DNA of 9,356 nucleotides, taken from an uncultured Clostridia bacterium. GTDB taxonomy: Bacteria; Bacillota; Clostridia; Lachnospirales; Anaerotignaceae. The notes under the pieces were generated by a model. That model was not told the origin of the DNA. It saw nothing but the letters and a program-made list of their open reading frames with translations, and made no database searches. Positions 1 through 6,822 of the stretch are shown here, one piece after another. The position numbers and the translations under genes are program-made. Where the stretch lies: contig CATZIM010000055.1 in the NCBI GenBank assembly GCA_958420075.1, forward strand, positions 1-9,356, written 5' to 3'. Positions within the stretch are counted from its first letter, which is position 1, and every line of letters starts with the position of its first letter.

Positions 1-1135
1 TAAATACATCGGTCCTGTAGATGGACATGATTTGCCGGAATTGATTGAACTGTTCAAAAATGTGCAGCAGATGCATGGACCGATTTTGATCCATGTGAAA
101 ACAGAAAAAGGAAAGGGCTATCCTTATGCGGAAGAACGTCCCTGGGATTACCATGGTGTCAGCCCCTTTGATCTGCGGACAGGGGAACCCCTTTCCAAGA
201 GCAATAAACCCAGCTGGTCTGCTGTATTTGGCAAAAAAATCGTGGAAATCGCGAAACGGAATCCAAAAGTTGTGGGTATCACTGCTGCCATGTGCAGCGG
301 CACAGGATTCCAGAAATTCCGGAAGGAATTTCCGAAACGTTTCTTTGACGTTGCCATTGCGGAGCAGCATGGGACAACCTTTGCGGCAGGGCTGGCAAGT
401 CAGGGCATGATTCCTGTTTTTGCGGTGTATTCTTCTTTCCTGCAGCGTGCTTATGACCAGATCATCCATGATGTGTGCATGGAAAACCTTCATGTGGTAT
501 TTGCCATCGACAGAGCGGGGATTGTAGGTGCTGACGGGGAGACCCATCAGGGGGTATTTGACCTTTCTTTCCTGCGTCATATCCCCAATATGACAGTGCT
601 TTCACCCAAGAATGGATGGGAATTGGAAGCAATGCTGGATTATGCGGTGAACGTCTGCAAAGGTCCTGTGGCAGTTCGTTATCCTAGAGGGACTGCATCA
701 GAAAACTTTGAAATGCAGCGTCTGCCCATTGAATATGGCAAGGCAGAATGGATTGCCAAAGGGGAAGACATTGCCATTCTGGCAGAAGGCCATATGCTGG
801 ATGCAGCTTATGGCGCAGTGGAACGTCTGCGGGCAGAAGGAAAGAATCCTTCTCTTGTAAATATCCGCTTTATCCGTCCTTTGGATGGAGAAATTTTGCG
901 GGCAGTGGCAGAGAATTGCAGCCATATTTTCACAGTGGAAGATAATGTCCGGGACGGCGGCTTTGGTTCCGCAGTGCTGGAATTTTACAGCGATCATGAC
1001 ATTGCAGCCAATGTGAAAAACCTGGCGTTCCCTGATGAATACATCGAACAGGGGACACAGGCACAGCTGTTTGCGAAATATGGTCTGGATGCAGAAGGGA
1101 TTTATCAATCCATCAAAAAAACGTTGGGAGAGTAA
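1..1135 (+). CDS. dxs: 1-deoxy-D-xylulose-5-phosphate synthase, C-terminal part (5' end outside window)
   Basis: Dxs condenses pyruvate and glyceraldehyde 3-phosphate, using thiamine diphosphate, in the first step of the cytoplasmic MEP isoprenoid pathway. The reading frame is open from the window edge and reads KYIGPVDGHD before the first possible start, so the TTG at 32 is an internal leucine and the gene is truncated by the window. About 377 residues are present. By comparison with the roughly 620-residue family, some 245 N-terminal residues are missing, including the GDG diphosphate-binding motif. Visible landmarks are YHGVSPFD (His equivalent to E. coli His299), FDVAIAEQH at about 347-370 with the catalytic Glu encoded at 362-364, YSSFLQRAYDQ, and IDRAGIVGADGETHQG, followed by a complete transketolase C-terminal domain. 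The TAA stop at 1133-1135 lies 3 bases before tlyA, and the tlyA ribosome binding site (GGGAG, 1126-1130) is inside dxs, so the two are probably translationally linked. Confidence 0.96.
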   Translation, partial: KYIGPVDGHDLPELIELFKNVQQMHGPILIHVKTEKGKGYPYAEERPWDYHGVSPFDLRTGEPLSKSNKPSWSAVFGKKIVEIAKRNPKVVGITAAMCSGTGFQKFRKEFPKRFFDVAIAEQHGTTFAAGLASQGMIPVFAVYSSFLQRAYDQIIHDVCMENLHVVFAIDRAGIVGADGETHQGVFDLSFLRHIPNMTVLSPKNGWELEAMLDYAVNVCKGPVAVRYPRGTASENFEMQRLPIEYGKAEWIAKGEDIAILAEGHMLDAAYGAVERLRAEGKNPSLVNIRFIRPLDGEILRAVAENCSHIFTVEDNVRDGGFGSAVLEFYSDHDIAANVKNLAFPDEYIEQGTQAQLFAKYGLDAEGIYQSIKKTLGE

Positions 1136-1138
1136 GTT

Positions 1139-1957
1139 ATGGCAGAAAAAGTGGAAAAGGAACGGCTGGATGTGCTGTTGGTGCAGCGTGGGCTGGCACC
1201 GGGCAGAGATCAGGCGAAAGCATATATTATGGCAGGCAATGTCTATGTGGACGGCATGAAAGAAGATAAAGCCGGCACAAAGATTCCTGTAACTGCGGAA
1301 ATCGAAGTGCGGGATGCAGCCATGAAATATGTCAGCCGCGGCGGCTATAAACTGGAAAAAGCCATGGAAGTTTTCCCCATTACACTGACGGATAAAATCT
1401 GTCTGGATATTGGCGCTTCCACCGGCGGTTTCAGAGACTGTATGCTGCAAAACGGCGCCGCAAAGGTATATTCCATCGACGTTGGATATGGTCAGTTTGC
1501 ATGGAAACTGCGCAACGACCCCAGAGTCGTTTGTCTGGAAAAAACCAATGTGCGCTATGTGACGCAGGAACAGGTGCCCGATGCGGCGGATTTTGCGTCT
1601 ATTGACGTATCTTTTATTTCCCTGACAAAAGTTCTGCCTGCAGTATTGGGCGTTATGAAAGAGGATGGACAGCTGGTTTGCCTCATCAAACCCCAGTTTG
1701 AAGCAGGAAGAGAAAAAGTAGGGAAAAATGGTGTTGTCAAAGATATTGCCGTACATAAAGAAGTCATCCTCATGATTGCGGATTATGCTATGGCAAATGG
1801 TCTGGGCGTGATGGGACTGGATTTCTCCCCCATCAAAGGACCAAAAGGCAACATTGAATACTTGATTTATCTGGATAAAAAACAGCCAGGTGCAACAAAA
1901 GAAGAAGTTCATACATGGGTAGAAGAAATCGCAGCAAAATCACATGAAGTTTTATAA
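1139..1957 (+). CDS. tlyA: TlyA family rRNA (cytidine-2'-O)-methyltransferase / putative hemolysin
   Basis: This 272-residue protein has the two-domain TlyA layout. An S4 RNA-binding domain spans about residues 8-60 (ERLDVLLVQRGLAPGRDQAK, then GNVYVDG). A short linker with SRGGYKLEKA (66-75) leads to an FtsJ-like Rossmann methyltransferase with the SAM-binding motif DIGASTGGF at 90-98. Lys71, Asp156 (SIDVSFISL), Lys184 (LIKPQFEAG) and Glu240 (GNIEY) fit the K-D-K-E tetrad of 2'-O-methyltransferases. Characterised actinobacterial TlyA methylates cytidines in 16S and 23S rRNA and affects capreomycin sensitivity. Old 'hemolysin' labels come from the same family. The exact rRNA target here is inferred, not shown. 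The ATG at 1139 has GGGAG at 1126-1130 with 8-base spacing. It sits between dxs and nadK as in many Clostridia and Bacilli (YqxC in Bacillus). Confidence 0.94.
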   Translation: MAEKVEKERLDVLLVQRGLAPGRDQAKAYIMAGNVYVDGMKEDKAGTKIPVTAEIEVRDAAMKYVSRGGYKLEKAMEVFPITLTDKICLDIGASTGGFRDCMLQNGAAKVYSIDVGYGQFAWKLRNDPRVVCLEKTNVRYVTQEQVPDAADFASIDVSFISLTKVLPAVLGVMKEDGQLVCLIKPQFEAGREKVGKNGVVKDIAVHKEVILMIADYAMANGLGVMGLDFSPIKGPKGNIEYLIYLDKKQPGATKEEVHTWVEEIAAKSHEVL

Positions 1958-1977
1958 TGCTGCATGGGGGCGAAGGT

Positions 1978-2829
1978 ATGAAAAAAGTAGGAATACTTCC
2001 AAATTTGGAGAAAGATAAGGATTTTGCGGTAACCAATCGGCTGCTGCAATATTTGAAATTGAAAGAGTGTCAGCCATGCCTGTCCATGAAGGCAGCAAAA
2101 CTTGCCGGATTGGAGGAATATGGCTGCTTAGAAGAAGAACTGTATCGGGATTCGGATTTTCTGATCTCTTTGGGCGGTGACGGTACCCTTCTCGGTGTCG
2201 GCAGAAAGTCAGCACCCTATGGTACGCCTATTTTGGGCATCAATTTAGGGACGCTGGGATTTTTGACGGCAGAAGAGAAAAATCATGCGGAGTATGCCAT
2301 CGATAAAGTGCTGGCGGGCGATTATAAAATGGAAAAACGCATGATGCTGCAGGCGACCATCGCCACAGATATGGAACGGATTGAAGGGATTCTTGCCCTC
2401 AATGATATTTGTATTACCAGAGGTTTGCTCTATAAAATTCTGGAATTCAATATTTATGTCAATGAGGAGTATGTGGATACCCTTCGGGCGGATGGTGTCA
2501 TCATTTGCACACCTACAGGCTCCACGGCGTATAATCTGTCTGCTGGCGGCCCTGTTCTGAAAGCAGATGCGCAGATCATTGCCATTACACCCATATCTGC
2601 TCATACCCTCACCAGTCGTTCCATTGTGGTTTCGGCTGACGATGTGGTGACAGTGGAGATCAATCCCAGAGAAGAGGCGGATTTTACCGTCAGTGCCGAT
2701 GGGCAGGATGCCTGGACGCTGACAGGTAAAAAAGTTGTGCAGGTGAAAAGAGCAAAGGAATATGCTTCCATTATCAAAACAAATCCGCAGAGTTTTTATG
2801 ATGTACTGCGTCAGAAACTCAGCAGATAG
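1978..2829 (+). CDS. nadK: NAD kinase
   Basis: NAD kinase phosphorylates NAD+ to NADP+ in the cytoplasm using ATP or polyphosphate. Counting from the ATG at 1978 the protein has 283 residues. It shows the family's GGDGT motif at 66-70 (catalytic Asp68), GINLGTLGFL at 87-96, the ND pair at 142-143, and the long NAD-binding loop TPTGSTAYNLSAGGP at 178-192. HTLTSRSIVV (209-218) and DGQ (241-243) complete the C-terminal beta domain. I chose 1978 because MKKVGILPN is the family's normal N-terminus and GGGGG at 1966-1970 gives 7-base spacing. An in-frame ATG at 1957 overlaps the tlyA stop as TAATG and would add seven residues (MLHGGEG). Those residues do not look like the family, though the overlap could support coupled reinitiation. 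The stop is 23 bases ahead of argR. Confidence 0.95.
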   Translation: MKKVGILPNLEKDKDFAVTNRLLQYLKLKECQPCLSMKAAKLAGLEEYGCLEEELYRDSDFLISLGGDGTLLGVGRKSAPYGTPILGINLGTLGFLTAEEKNHAEYAIDKVLAGDYKMEKRMMLQATIATDMERIEGILALNDICITRGLLYKILEFNIYVNEEYVDTLRADGVIICTPTGSTAYNLSAGGPVLKADAQIIAITPISAHTLTSRSIVVSADDVVTVEINPREEADFTVSADGQDAWTLTGKKVVQVKRAKEYASIIKTNPQSFYDVLRQKLSR

Positions 2830-2852
2830 AGAATAGAAAGGTTGTGACGAGT

Positions 2853-3308
2853 TTGAAAATTGCCAGACATGCGAAAATATTGGAACTGATCGAAAAATAC
2901 GATATTGAAACCCAGGACGAACTGGCGCAGAAACTGTGTGAAGAAGGCTTTATGGTAACACAGGCAACTGTTTCCAGAGACATTCGGGAAATGAAACTGA
3001 CAAAAATCGCCACGGAGCGGGGAAAACAGAAATATTCTGTCATTACCGGCAATGATACGGAAATTACAGAACGTTTGACACGTGTATTCAAAGAAGCAGT
3101 TGTAAAAATGGACTATGCACAGAATATGATCGTTATCAAGACACTGGAAGGTATGGGCATGGCCGTAGCGGTAGCACTGGATAACATGCAGAACCCGGAA
3201 ATCCTGGGAACCATTGCCGGGGACGACACTGTATTCTGTGTAGTCAGAACACATAATCAGGCAGCGGTGATCATTGAAAAGCTGTATCGTATCATTCATA
3301 GTGCCTAA
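2853..3308 (+). CDS. argR: Arginine repressor ArgR/AhrC
   Basis: ArgR is a hexameric arginine-sensing transcription factor that represses arginine biosynthesis and can activate catabolism. From the TTG at 2853 it has 151 residues, the normal family length. The N-terminal winged helix (about 1-65) contains TQATVSRDIREMKL at 36-49, with the Ser-Arg pair (41-42) typical of the DNA-recognition helix. The C-terminal oligomerisation and arginine-binding domain (about 75-150) contains GTIAGDDT at 119-126, where the two Asp residues (124-125) bind arginine. I prefer the TTG start because AGAAAGG at 2835-2841 then sits 11 bases upstream and MKIARHAKILELI matches clostridial ArgR N-termini. A GTG at 2844 would add three residues but leaves only 2 bases to the same ribosome binding site. 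No ARG box was recognised in the window, so this gene need not regulate its neighbours. Its place between nadK and recN is conserved. Confidence 0.95.
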   Translation: MKIARHAKILELIEKYDIETQDELAQKLCEEGFMVTQATVSRDIREMKLTKIATERGKQKYSVITGNDTEITERLTRVFKEAVVKMDYAQNMIVIKTLEGMGMAVAVALDNMQNPEILGTIAGDDTVFCVVRTHNQAAVIIEKLYRIIHSA

Positions 3309-3326
3309 GAAACGGGGAATGTAAAA

Positions 3327-5006
3327 ATGCTGGAACATTTGCATATCAAAAACGTAGCGCTGATTGCAGAAAGTGAACTGCATTTTGAAAAGGGCTTGAA
3401 TATCCTCACTGGGGAAACAGGCGCCGGAAAATCCATGATTATTGATTCCCTGCATTTCGCACTGGGCGGTCGGGTAAACCGTGATTTTCTGCGGAAGGAA
3501 GAACAGTCGGCAGTGGTGGAAGCGTTGTTTTCTACAGAGAATCCGAAGGTTTCTGCTTTTCTGGAGGAAAACGGTATTCCGGTAGAGGAAGACGGTACAT
3601 TGCTTATTGCCCGTACTTTGCAGGCATCAGGAAAAACCGTTGCCCGTGTCAATGGCAGTACGGTCACAGCCGGTATGCTGAAAGAGCTGGCAGGAGAATT
3701 GCTGGATATTTACGGACAGCATGAACATCAGTCATTGCTGAATCCCAGTCGGCATATCCATTTGCTGGACCGTTTTTGCGGCGAAGCATTGGAAGAAAAG
3801 CTGGTGGAATACCGCAAAGAATTCAGCAGAGAAAAAGAACTGAAAAAACAGCTGGAAATGCTCTGCGGGGAAGAAAGCAGCCGTGCCCAGCGCTTAGATA
3901 TCCTCCAATTTCAGAAAGAAGAAATTGAAGGGGCAGCTCTGCGTGCCGGTGAGGAAGAAGAATTGCTGGAACAGAAGAAACGTCTGGGCAGTGTGGAAAA
4001 GCTTATGCGGTTGTCTGTGGAAGGTGTGGAACTGCTTTATGACGGCAGAGAAGGTATGGCTTCTGCCTGCGATAATCTGGGAGAGGCACTGCGGTGTTTG
4101 CAGGAAGCAGCGGCACTGGATAACAGTCTTTCTGAACTTTGTGAGCGCATGGACAATGTTTATGCTCAGTTGGAAGACGGTGCGAGGGAATGGAAGAAGT
4201 ATACCCATTTGCTGGAAGCAGACCCGGATGCTTTGGAAAATATCGAGGAACGTTTGCAGACCATCTACCGCCTGAAAAGAAAATATGGCGGCAGTGTGGA
4301 AGCGGTTCTGGATTTTTACCAGAAAGCAGTGGAAGAACTGGATTTTCTGCTGAACAGTGAAGAACGTGCGGCGGAACTGGAACAGGAATTACAGATAGTT
4401 CATGAGCATATGACAGCTTTGGCTGGAGAAATCACAGCCATCCGGAAAAATACTGCTTTGCAGGTGCAGACACAGGTAGAACAGGCGCTGCATGATATGG
4501 AAATGGCACAGGCAAGATTTTATATTTCCGTGGAAAAGCGGGAAAATTTTGCTGCAGACGGTCTGGATAAAGTGGAATTTCTGATTTCTGCCAACGCGGG
4601 GGAGGACTTGAAGCCTCTGGCAAAAATCGCATCCGGCGGGGAAATGTCCCGTGTGATGCTGGCATTGAAAACAGTGCTGGTGGATGCAGACGAAATTGGT
4701 ACCTTTATTTTTGACGAAATTGACACAGGTGTCAGCGGTAAGACTGCCAGAAAAGTTGGGGAAAAAATGAGTCTGCTGGGGAAAAAGCGGCAGATCCTAT
4801 GTATCACCCATTTGCCTCAGATTGCGGCTATGGCAGACAATCATTTTCGCATAGAAAAACATGTGGCGGAAGGGCGAACGACCACAACCGTAGAAACATT
4901 AGATGAGAACGCTTCCTGTCGGGAGATTGCGCGGCTTATGGGCGGTGAGGAAATTACCGAAACCACCATGGCGGCAGCGAGAGAACTGCGGCGGGAAAAA
5001 CCTTGA
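3327..5006 (+). CDS. recN: DNA repair protein RecN (SMC-like ATPase)
   Basis: RecN is a cytoplasmic SMC-like ATPase that is recruited early to double-strand breaks and acts with RecA in recombinational repair. The 559-residue length is normal. The head is split: Walker A GETGAGKS at 29-36 near the N-terminus, and in the C-terminal part the ABC signature SGGEMS at 436-441, Walker B FIFDE at 460-464 and a switch histidine at about 495 (ITHLPQ). The region between about 150 and 400 is rich in Glu, Lys, Leu and Gln, as expected for the antiparallel coiled coil (for example EKELKKQLEML). The ATG at 3327 is preceded by GGGGA at 3314-3318 with 8-base spacing, and the gap to argR is 18 bases. The TGA stop at 5004-5006 is followed only 11 bases later by a new promoter, so recN is the last gene of the operon. 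Confidence 0.97.
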   Translation: MLEHLHIKNVALIAESELHFEKGLNILTGETGAGKSMIIDSLHFALGGRVNRDFLRKEEQSAVVEALFSTENPKVSAFLEENGIPVEEDGTLLIARTLQASGKTVARVNGSTVTAGMLKELAGELLDIYGQHEHQSLLNPSRHIHLLDRFCGEALEEKLVEYRKEFSREKELKKQLEMLCGEESSRAQRLDILQFQKEEIEGAALRAGEEEELLEQKKRLGSVEKLMRLSVEGVELLYDGREGMASACDNLGEALRCLQEAAALDNSLSELCERMDNVYAQLEDGAREWKKYTHLLEADPDALENIEERLQTIYRLKRKYGGSVEAVLDFYQKAVEELDFLLNSEERAAELEQELQIVHEHMTALAGEITAIRKNTALQVQTQVEQALHDMEMAQARFYISVEKRENFAADGLDKVEFLISANAGEDLKPLAKIASGGEMSRVMLALKTVLVDADEIGTFIFDEIDTGVSGKTARKVGEKMSLLGKKRQILCITHLPQIAAMADNHFRIEKHVAEGRTTTTVETLDENASCREIARLMGGEEITETTMAAARELRREKP

Positions 5007-5017
5007 GGAAAACCCTC

Positions 5018-5046
5018 TTGACAAGTAAAATATACATTGCTACAAT
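5018..5046 (+). promoter_or_regulatory. Sigma-A promoter for the MATE transporter gene
   Basis: A perfect -35 hexamer TTGACA (5018-5023) and a near-perfect -10 hexamer TACAAT (5041-5046) are separated by exactly 17 bases. Transcription would start near 5053, leaving about 100 bases of leader before the MATE start codon. The promoter begins only 11 bases after the recN stop, so the transporter has its own transcription unit. Confidence 0.85.
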
Positions 5047-5088
5047 GAGTTTGTTCATCGGAGGGTGCGTAATACATAAGAGATTACA

Positions 5089-5137
5089 GCCGGATAAGAT
5101 GGCAGGTGAAAGTCCTGCTTCTTATCCGGCTTTTTTT
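5089..5137 (+). terminator. Intrinsic terminator in the MATE leader (operon end and possible attenuator)
   Basis: GCCGGATAAG (5089-5098) pairs perfectly with CTTATCCGGC (5121-5130) and is followed at once by seven T residues (5131-5137). A second, inner stem GCAGG/CCTGC (5102-5106 with 5114-5118) closes a seven-base loop. This is a strong rho-independent terminator. It lies between the promoter at 5018-5046 and the ribosome binding site at 5141-5147. It therefore ends recN-operon transcripts and must also be read through or disarmed for MATE expression from the nearest promoter. That places it as a possible attenuator. Confidence 0.88.
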
Positions 5138-5153
5138 GTGAAAGGAGAAGTCT

Positions 5154-6497
5154 ATGACACGGGAATTTTCGTTGACGGAAGGAAAGATCAGTACCACATT
5201 GCTGCGGTTTGCAGTGCCCTTTTTGCTTGCCAGCTTTCTGCAGGCGTTATATGGCGCGGCAGATCTGTATGTGGTAGGGCGTTTTGATACGGCGGCTGGT
5301 GTATCGGCTGTTGCCATTGGCAGTCAGGTCATGCAGACCATCACAGGTATCATATTGGGTATTTCCACTGGTGGTACTGTTTTGCTGGGCAGATGTATTG
5401 GTGAGGCAAATCCCAGAGGGGCAGCAAAAGCTATCGGTACCATTGCGTCTTCCTTTTTGCTGCTTGCAGTGATTTTAACGCCGTTGATGCTGTTTTTGAC
5501 GGAATCTATTGTCAATGTCATGGAAACGCCTCAGGAAGCAGCGGAAGCAGCCAAAGCATATATTTTTACATGTTCCGCAGGGATTCCTTTTATCATTGGA
5601 TATAATGCAGTCAGCGGCATTTTCCGTGGATTGGGCGATTCCAAAACACCTGTGTATTTTATATTGATCGCCTGCGTTGTGAATATTGGTGTGGACTTTC
5701 TGCTGGTAGGCGGTTTTGGCATGGGCGCCGAAGGGGCTGCCATTGCTACCGTTGCTGCACAGGCCATCAGCTTTTTCGCCGCACTGCTATATATTAGAAA
5801 GAAAGGGTTTTCCTTTCCTGTGTATAAAAAGGATTTTATCCCGGATACCAAGTCGGCACTGCAGATCTGGAAAGTAGGTCTGCCTTTGGCATTACAGGAT
5901 GCGCTGGTGAATATTTCTTTTCTGGTCATCACAGCCATTGTAAATACATTGGGGCTGGTGCCTTCCGCCGCCGTAGGTGTTGTGGAAAAAATCATCATTT
6001 TCGCAATGCTTCCGCCTACCTCTTTTGCTTCTGCAGTTGCAGCCATGACAGCCCAGAATCTGGGGGCAGGAAAGGCAGAACGGGCAAGAAAAACACTGTG
6101 GTTCGGCATTGGATATGCATTGGTTTTTGGTGTGTTGTTCTGCATATACTGTCAATGGAACCCAGAAAGCATCACAGGGATATTTTCCAAAGAGGCAGAT
6201 GTGGTCAGCGCAGCGGCAGATTACCTGCGGTCCTATTCCATTGACTGCATACTGGTTGCCTTTATTTTCTGCATGAATTCCTATTTCAGCGGCTATGGAA
6301 AATCGGTGATTGCTTTTGCCCATAGTATGCTGGCAACCTTTGGCGTGCGTATTCCTGCTACAGCGTTTCTGAGCCGTTATGCAGGGGAATCGCTGTATGT
6401 GATGGGATTGGCTTCTCCTTTGGCAACCTTTGTTTCTCTGGTGATCTGCCTGTGTTTCCTGCGGTATTTGCATCGAAAAAACGTTGGAATTTTGTAA
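5154..6497 (+). CDS. MATE family multidrug/toxin efflux transporter
   Basis: This is a 447-residue integral inner-membrane protein of the MATE family, which exports cationic drugs, dyes or metabolites using a sodium or proton gradient. About twelve hydrophobic segments can be followed in two homologous halves (roughly 15-215 and 240-440). FRGLGDSKTP at 157-166 is the conserved loop of the first half, and QNLGAGKAERA at 301-311 is its counterpart in the second. The N-terminus (FSLTEGKISTTLLRFAVPFLLASFLQALYGAADLYVVGRF) is typical of clostridial NorM/DinF-like members. The substrate cannot be read from the sequence. The ATG at 5154 has AAAGGAG at 5141-5147 with 6-base spacing. The gene has its own promoter and a leader with an intrinsic terminator, suggesting inducible expression. 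There is no drug-regulator gene directly beside it on the same strand. Confidence 0.93.
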   Translation: MTREFSLTEGKISTTLLRFAVPFLLASFLQALYGAADLYVVGRFDTAAGVSAVAIGSQVMQTITGIILGISTGGTVLLGRCIGEANPRGAAKAIGTIASSFLLLAVILTPLMLFLTESIVNVMETPQEAAEAAKAYIFTCSAGIPFIIGYNAVSGIFRGLGDSKTPVYFILIACVVNIGVDFLLVGGFGMGAEGAAIATVAAQAISFFAALLYIRKKGFSFPVYKKDFIPDTKSALQIWKVGLPLALQDALVNISFLVITAIVNTLGLVPSAAVGVVEKIIIFAMLPPTSFASAVAAMTAQNLGAGKAERARKTLWFGIGYALVFGVLFCIYCQWNPESITGIFSKEADVVSAAADYLRSYSIDCILVAFIFCMNSYFSGYGKSVIAFAHSMLATFGVRIPATAFLSRYAGESLYVMGLASPLATFVSLVICLCFLRYLHRKNVGIL

Positions 6498-6503
6498 GAA
6501 AAT

Positions 6504-6552
6504 CATAACAAAACCATAACAAAAATCTGGTGATTTTCTGTTATGCTATAAA
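6504..6552 (+). promoter_or_regulatory. Probable activator-dependent promoter with 11-bp direct repeats
   Basis: CATAACAAAA occurs twice as a direct repeat with 11-base spacing (6504-6513 and 6515-6524), and an inverted copy of its core, TGTTATG, lies at 6539-6545. The last copy runs into TGCTATAAA (6544-6552), an extended -10 element. No good -35 hexamer is found at 16-18 bases upstream; instead the repeats cover that region. ATAACA-N5-ATAACA resembles PhoP/PhoB-type boxes, which are hexamers repeated every 11 bases. This assignment is an inference from spacing and sequence likeness. GAAAATCA (6498-6505) and TGATTTTC (6531-6538) also form an 8-bp inverted repeat across the same site. Confidence 0.45.
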
Positions 6553-6579
6553 GAAATATGGCAAGGAGGCTGGAAGAGG

Positions 6580-6765
6580 ATGAAAAACAAGCATTTGTGG
6601 CTGGCTCTGGGGGAAGGGCTGCTGTTTATGATACTTTTTCTGCATCGTTATAATCTGGAATGGATGTGTTGGGTACAGATGCTCATTTGCATCATTGTTG
6701 GAATTAAAGTTCTGGATCATTTGCGGGCATTTTATGAAGATAGAAGAATGGCTGGGAAAAAATAA
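6580..6765 (+). CDS. Small two-helix membrane protein, function unknown
   Basis: I do not recognise this 61-residue protein. It has a short basic start (MKNKH), a hydrophobic stretch at about 6-22 (LWLALGEGLLFMILFL), a short polar turn (HRYNLEW), a second hydrophobic stretch at about 29-45 (MCWVQMLICIIVGIKVL), and a charged tail (DHLRAFYEDRRMAGKK). This predicts two membrane helices with both ends probably in the cytoplasm. Translation is well supported: AAGGAGG at 6563-6569 lies 10 bases before the ATG, an extended -10 is upstream, and a terminator begins directly after the TAA stop. That makes it a single-gene unit or the last gene after the MATE transporter. A role with the transporter is possible but nothing in the sequence shows it. 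It is not a broken copy of a longer gene that I can recognise. Confidence 0.72.
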   Translation: MKNKHLWLALGEGLLFMILFLHRYNLEWMCWVQMLICIIVGIKVLDHLRAFYEDRRMAGKK

Positions 6766-6816
6766 AAAAACCCTTTTGCTGTGGAAAGTGATCTTTCCGC
6801 AGCAAAAGGGTTTTTT
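6766..6816. terminator. Bidirectional intrinsic terminator
   Basis: A long hairpin lies between two convergent genes. AAAAAACCCTTTTGCTG on the left pairs with CAGCAAAAGGGTTTTTT on the right. An inner GGAAAG/CTTTCC stem (6783-6788 with 6793-6798) closes a four-base TGAT loop, with one G-T wobble between the two stems. A run of T follows the stem on the plus strand and, because of the left-hand A run, also on the minus strand. It can therefore end the small membrane protein transcript and the XRE transcript. Confidence 0.92.
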
Positions 6817-6822
6817 ACGTGA

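Noticed and set aside
32..34. TTG at 32 as the dxs start
   Set aside because: The frame continues to the window edge with conserved Dxs residues (YIGPVDGHD) upstream, so this codon is an internal leucine.
698..1912. Long 404-codon minus-strand open frame opposite dxs and tlyA
   Set aside because: It is a shadow of two well-recognised plus-strand genes. Its translation is rich in Cys, Phe and His and matches no family, and the gap between the genes has no supporting signals for it.
5053..5137. Cobalamin or TPP riboswitch in the MATE leader
   Set aside because: GGTGAAAGTCC resembles part of a cobalamin element and GGGTGC part of a TPP element. The leader is too short, and the other conserved segments of both classes are missing.
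5003..5287. Plus-strand frame across the recN-MATE gap, or a leader peptide starting at ATG 5099
   Set aside because: It runs through the terminator and into the MATE gene in another frame, and no ribosome binding site precedes ATG 5099.
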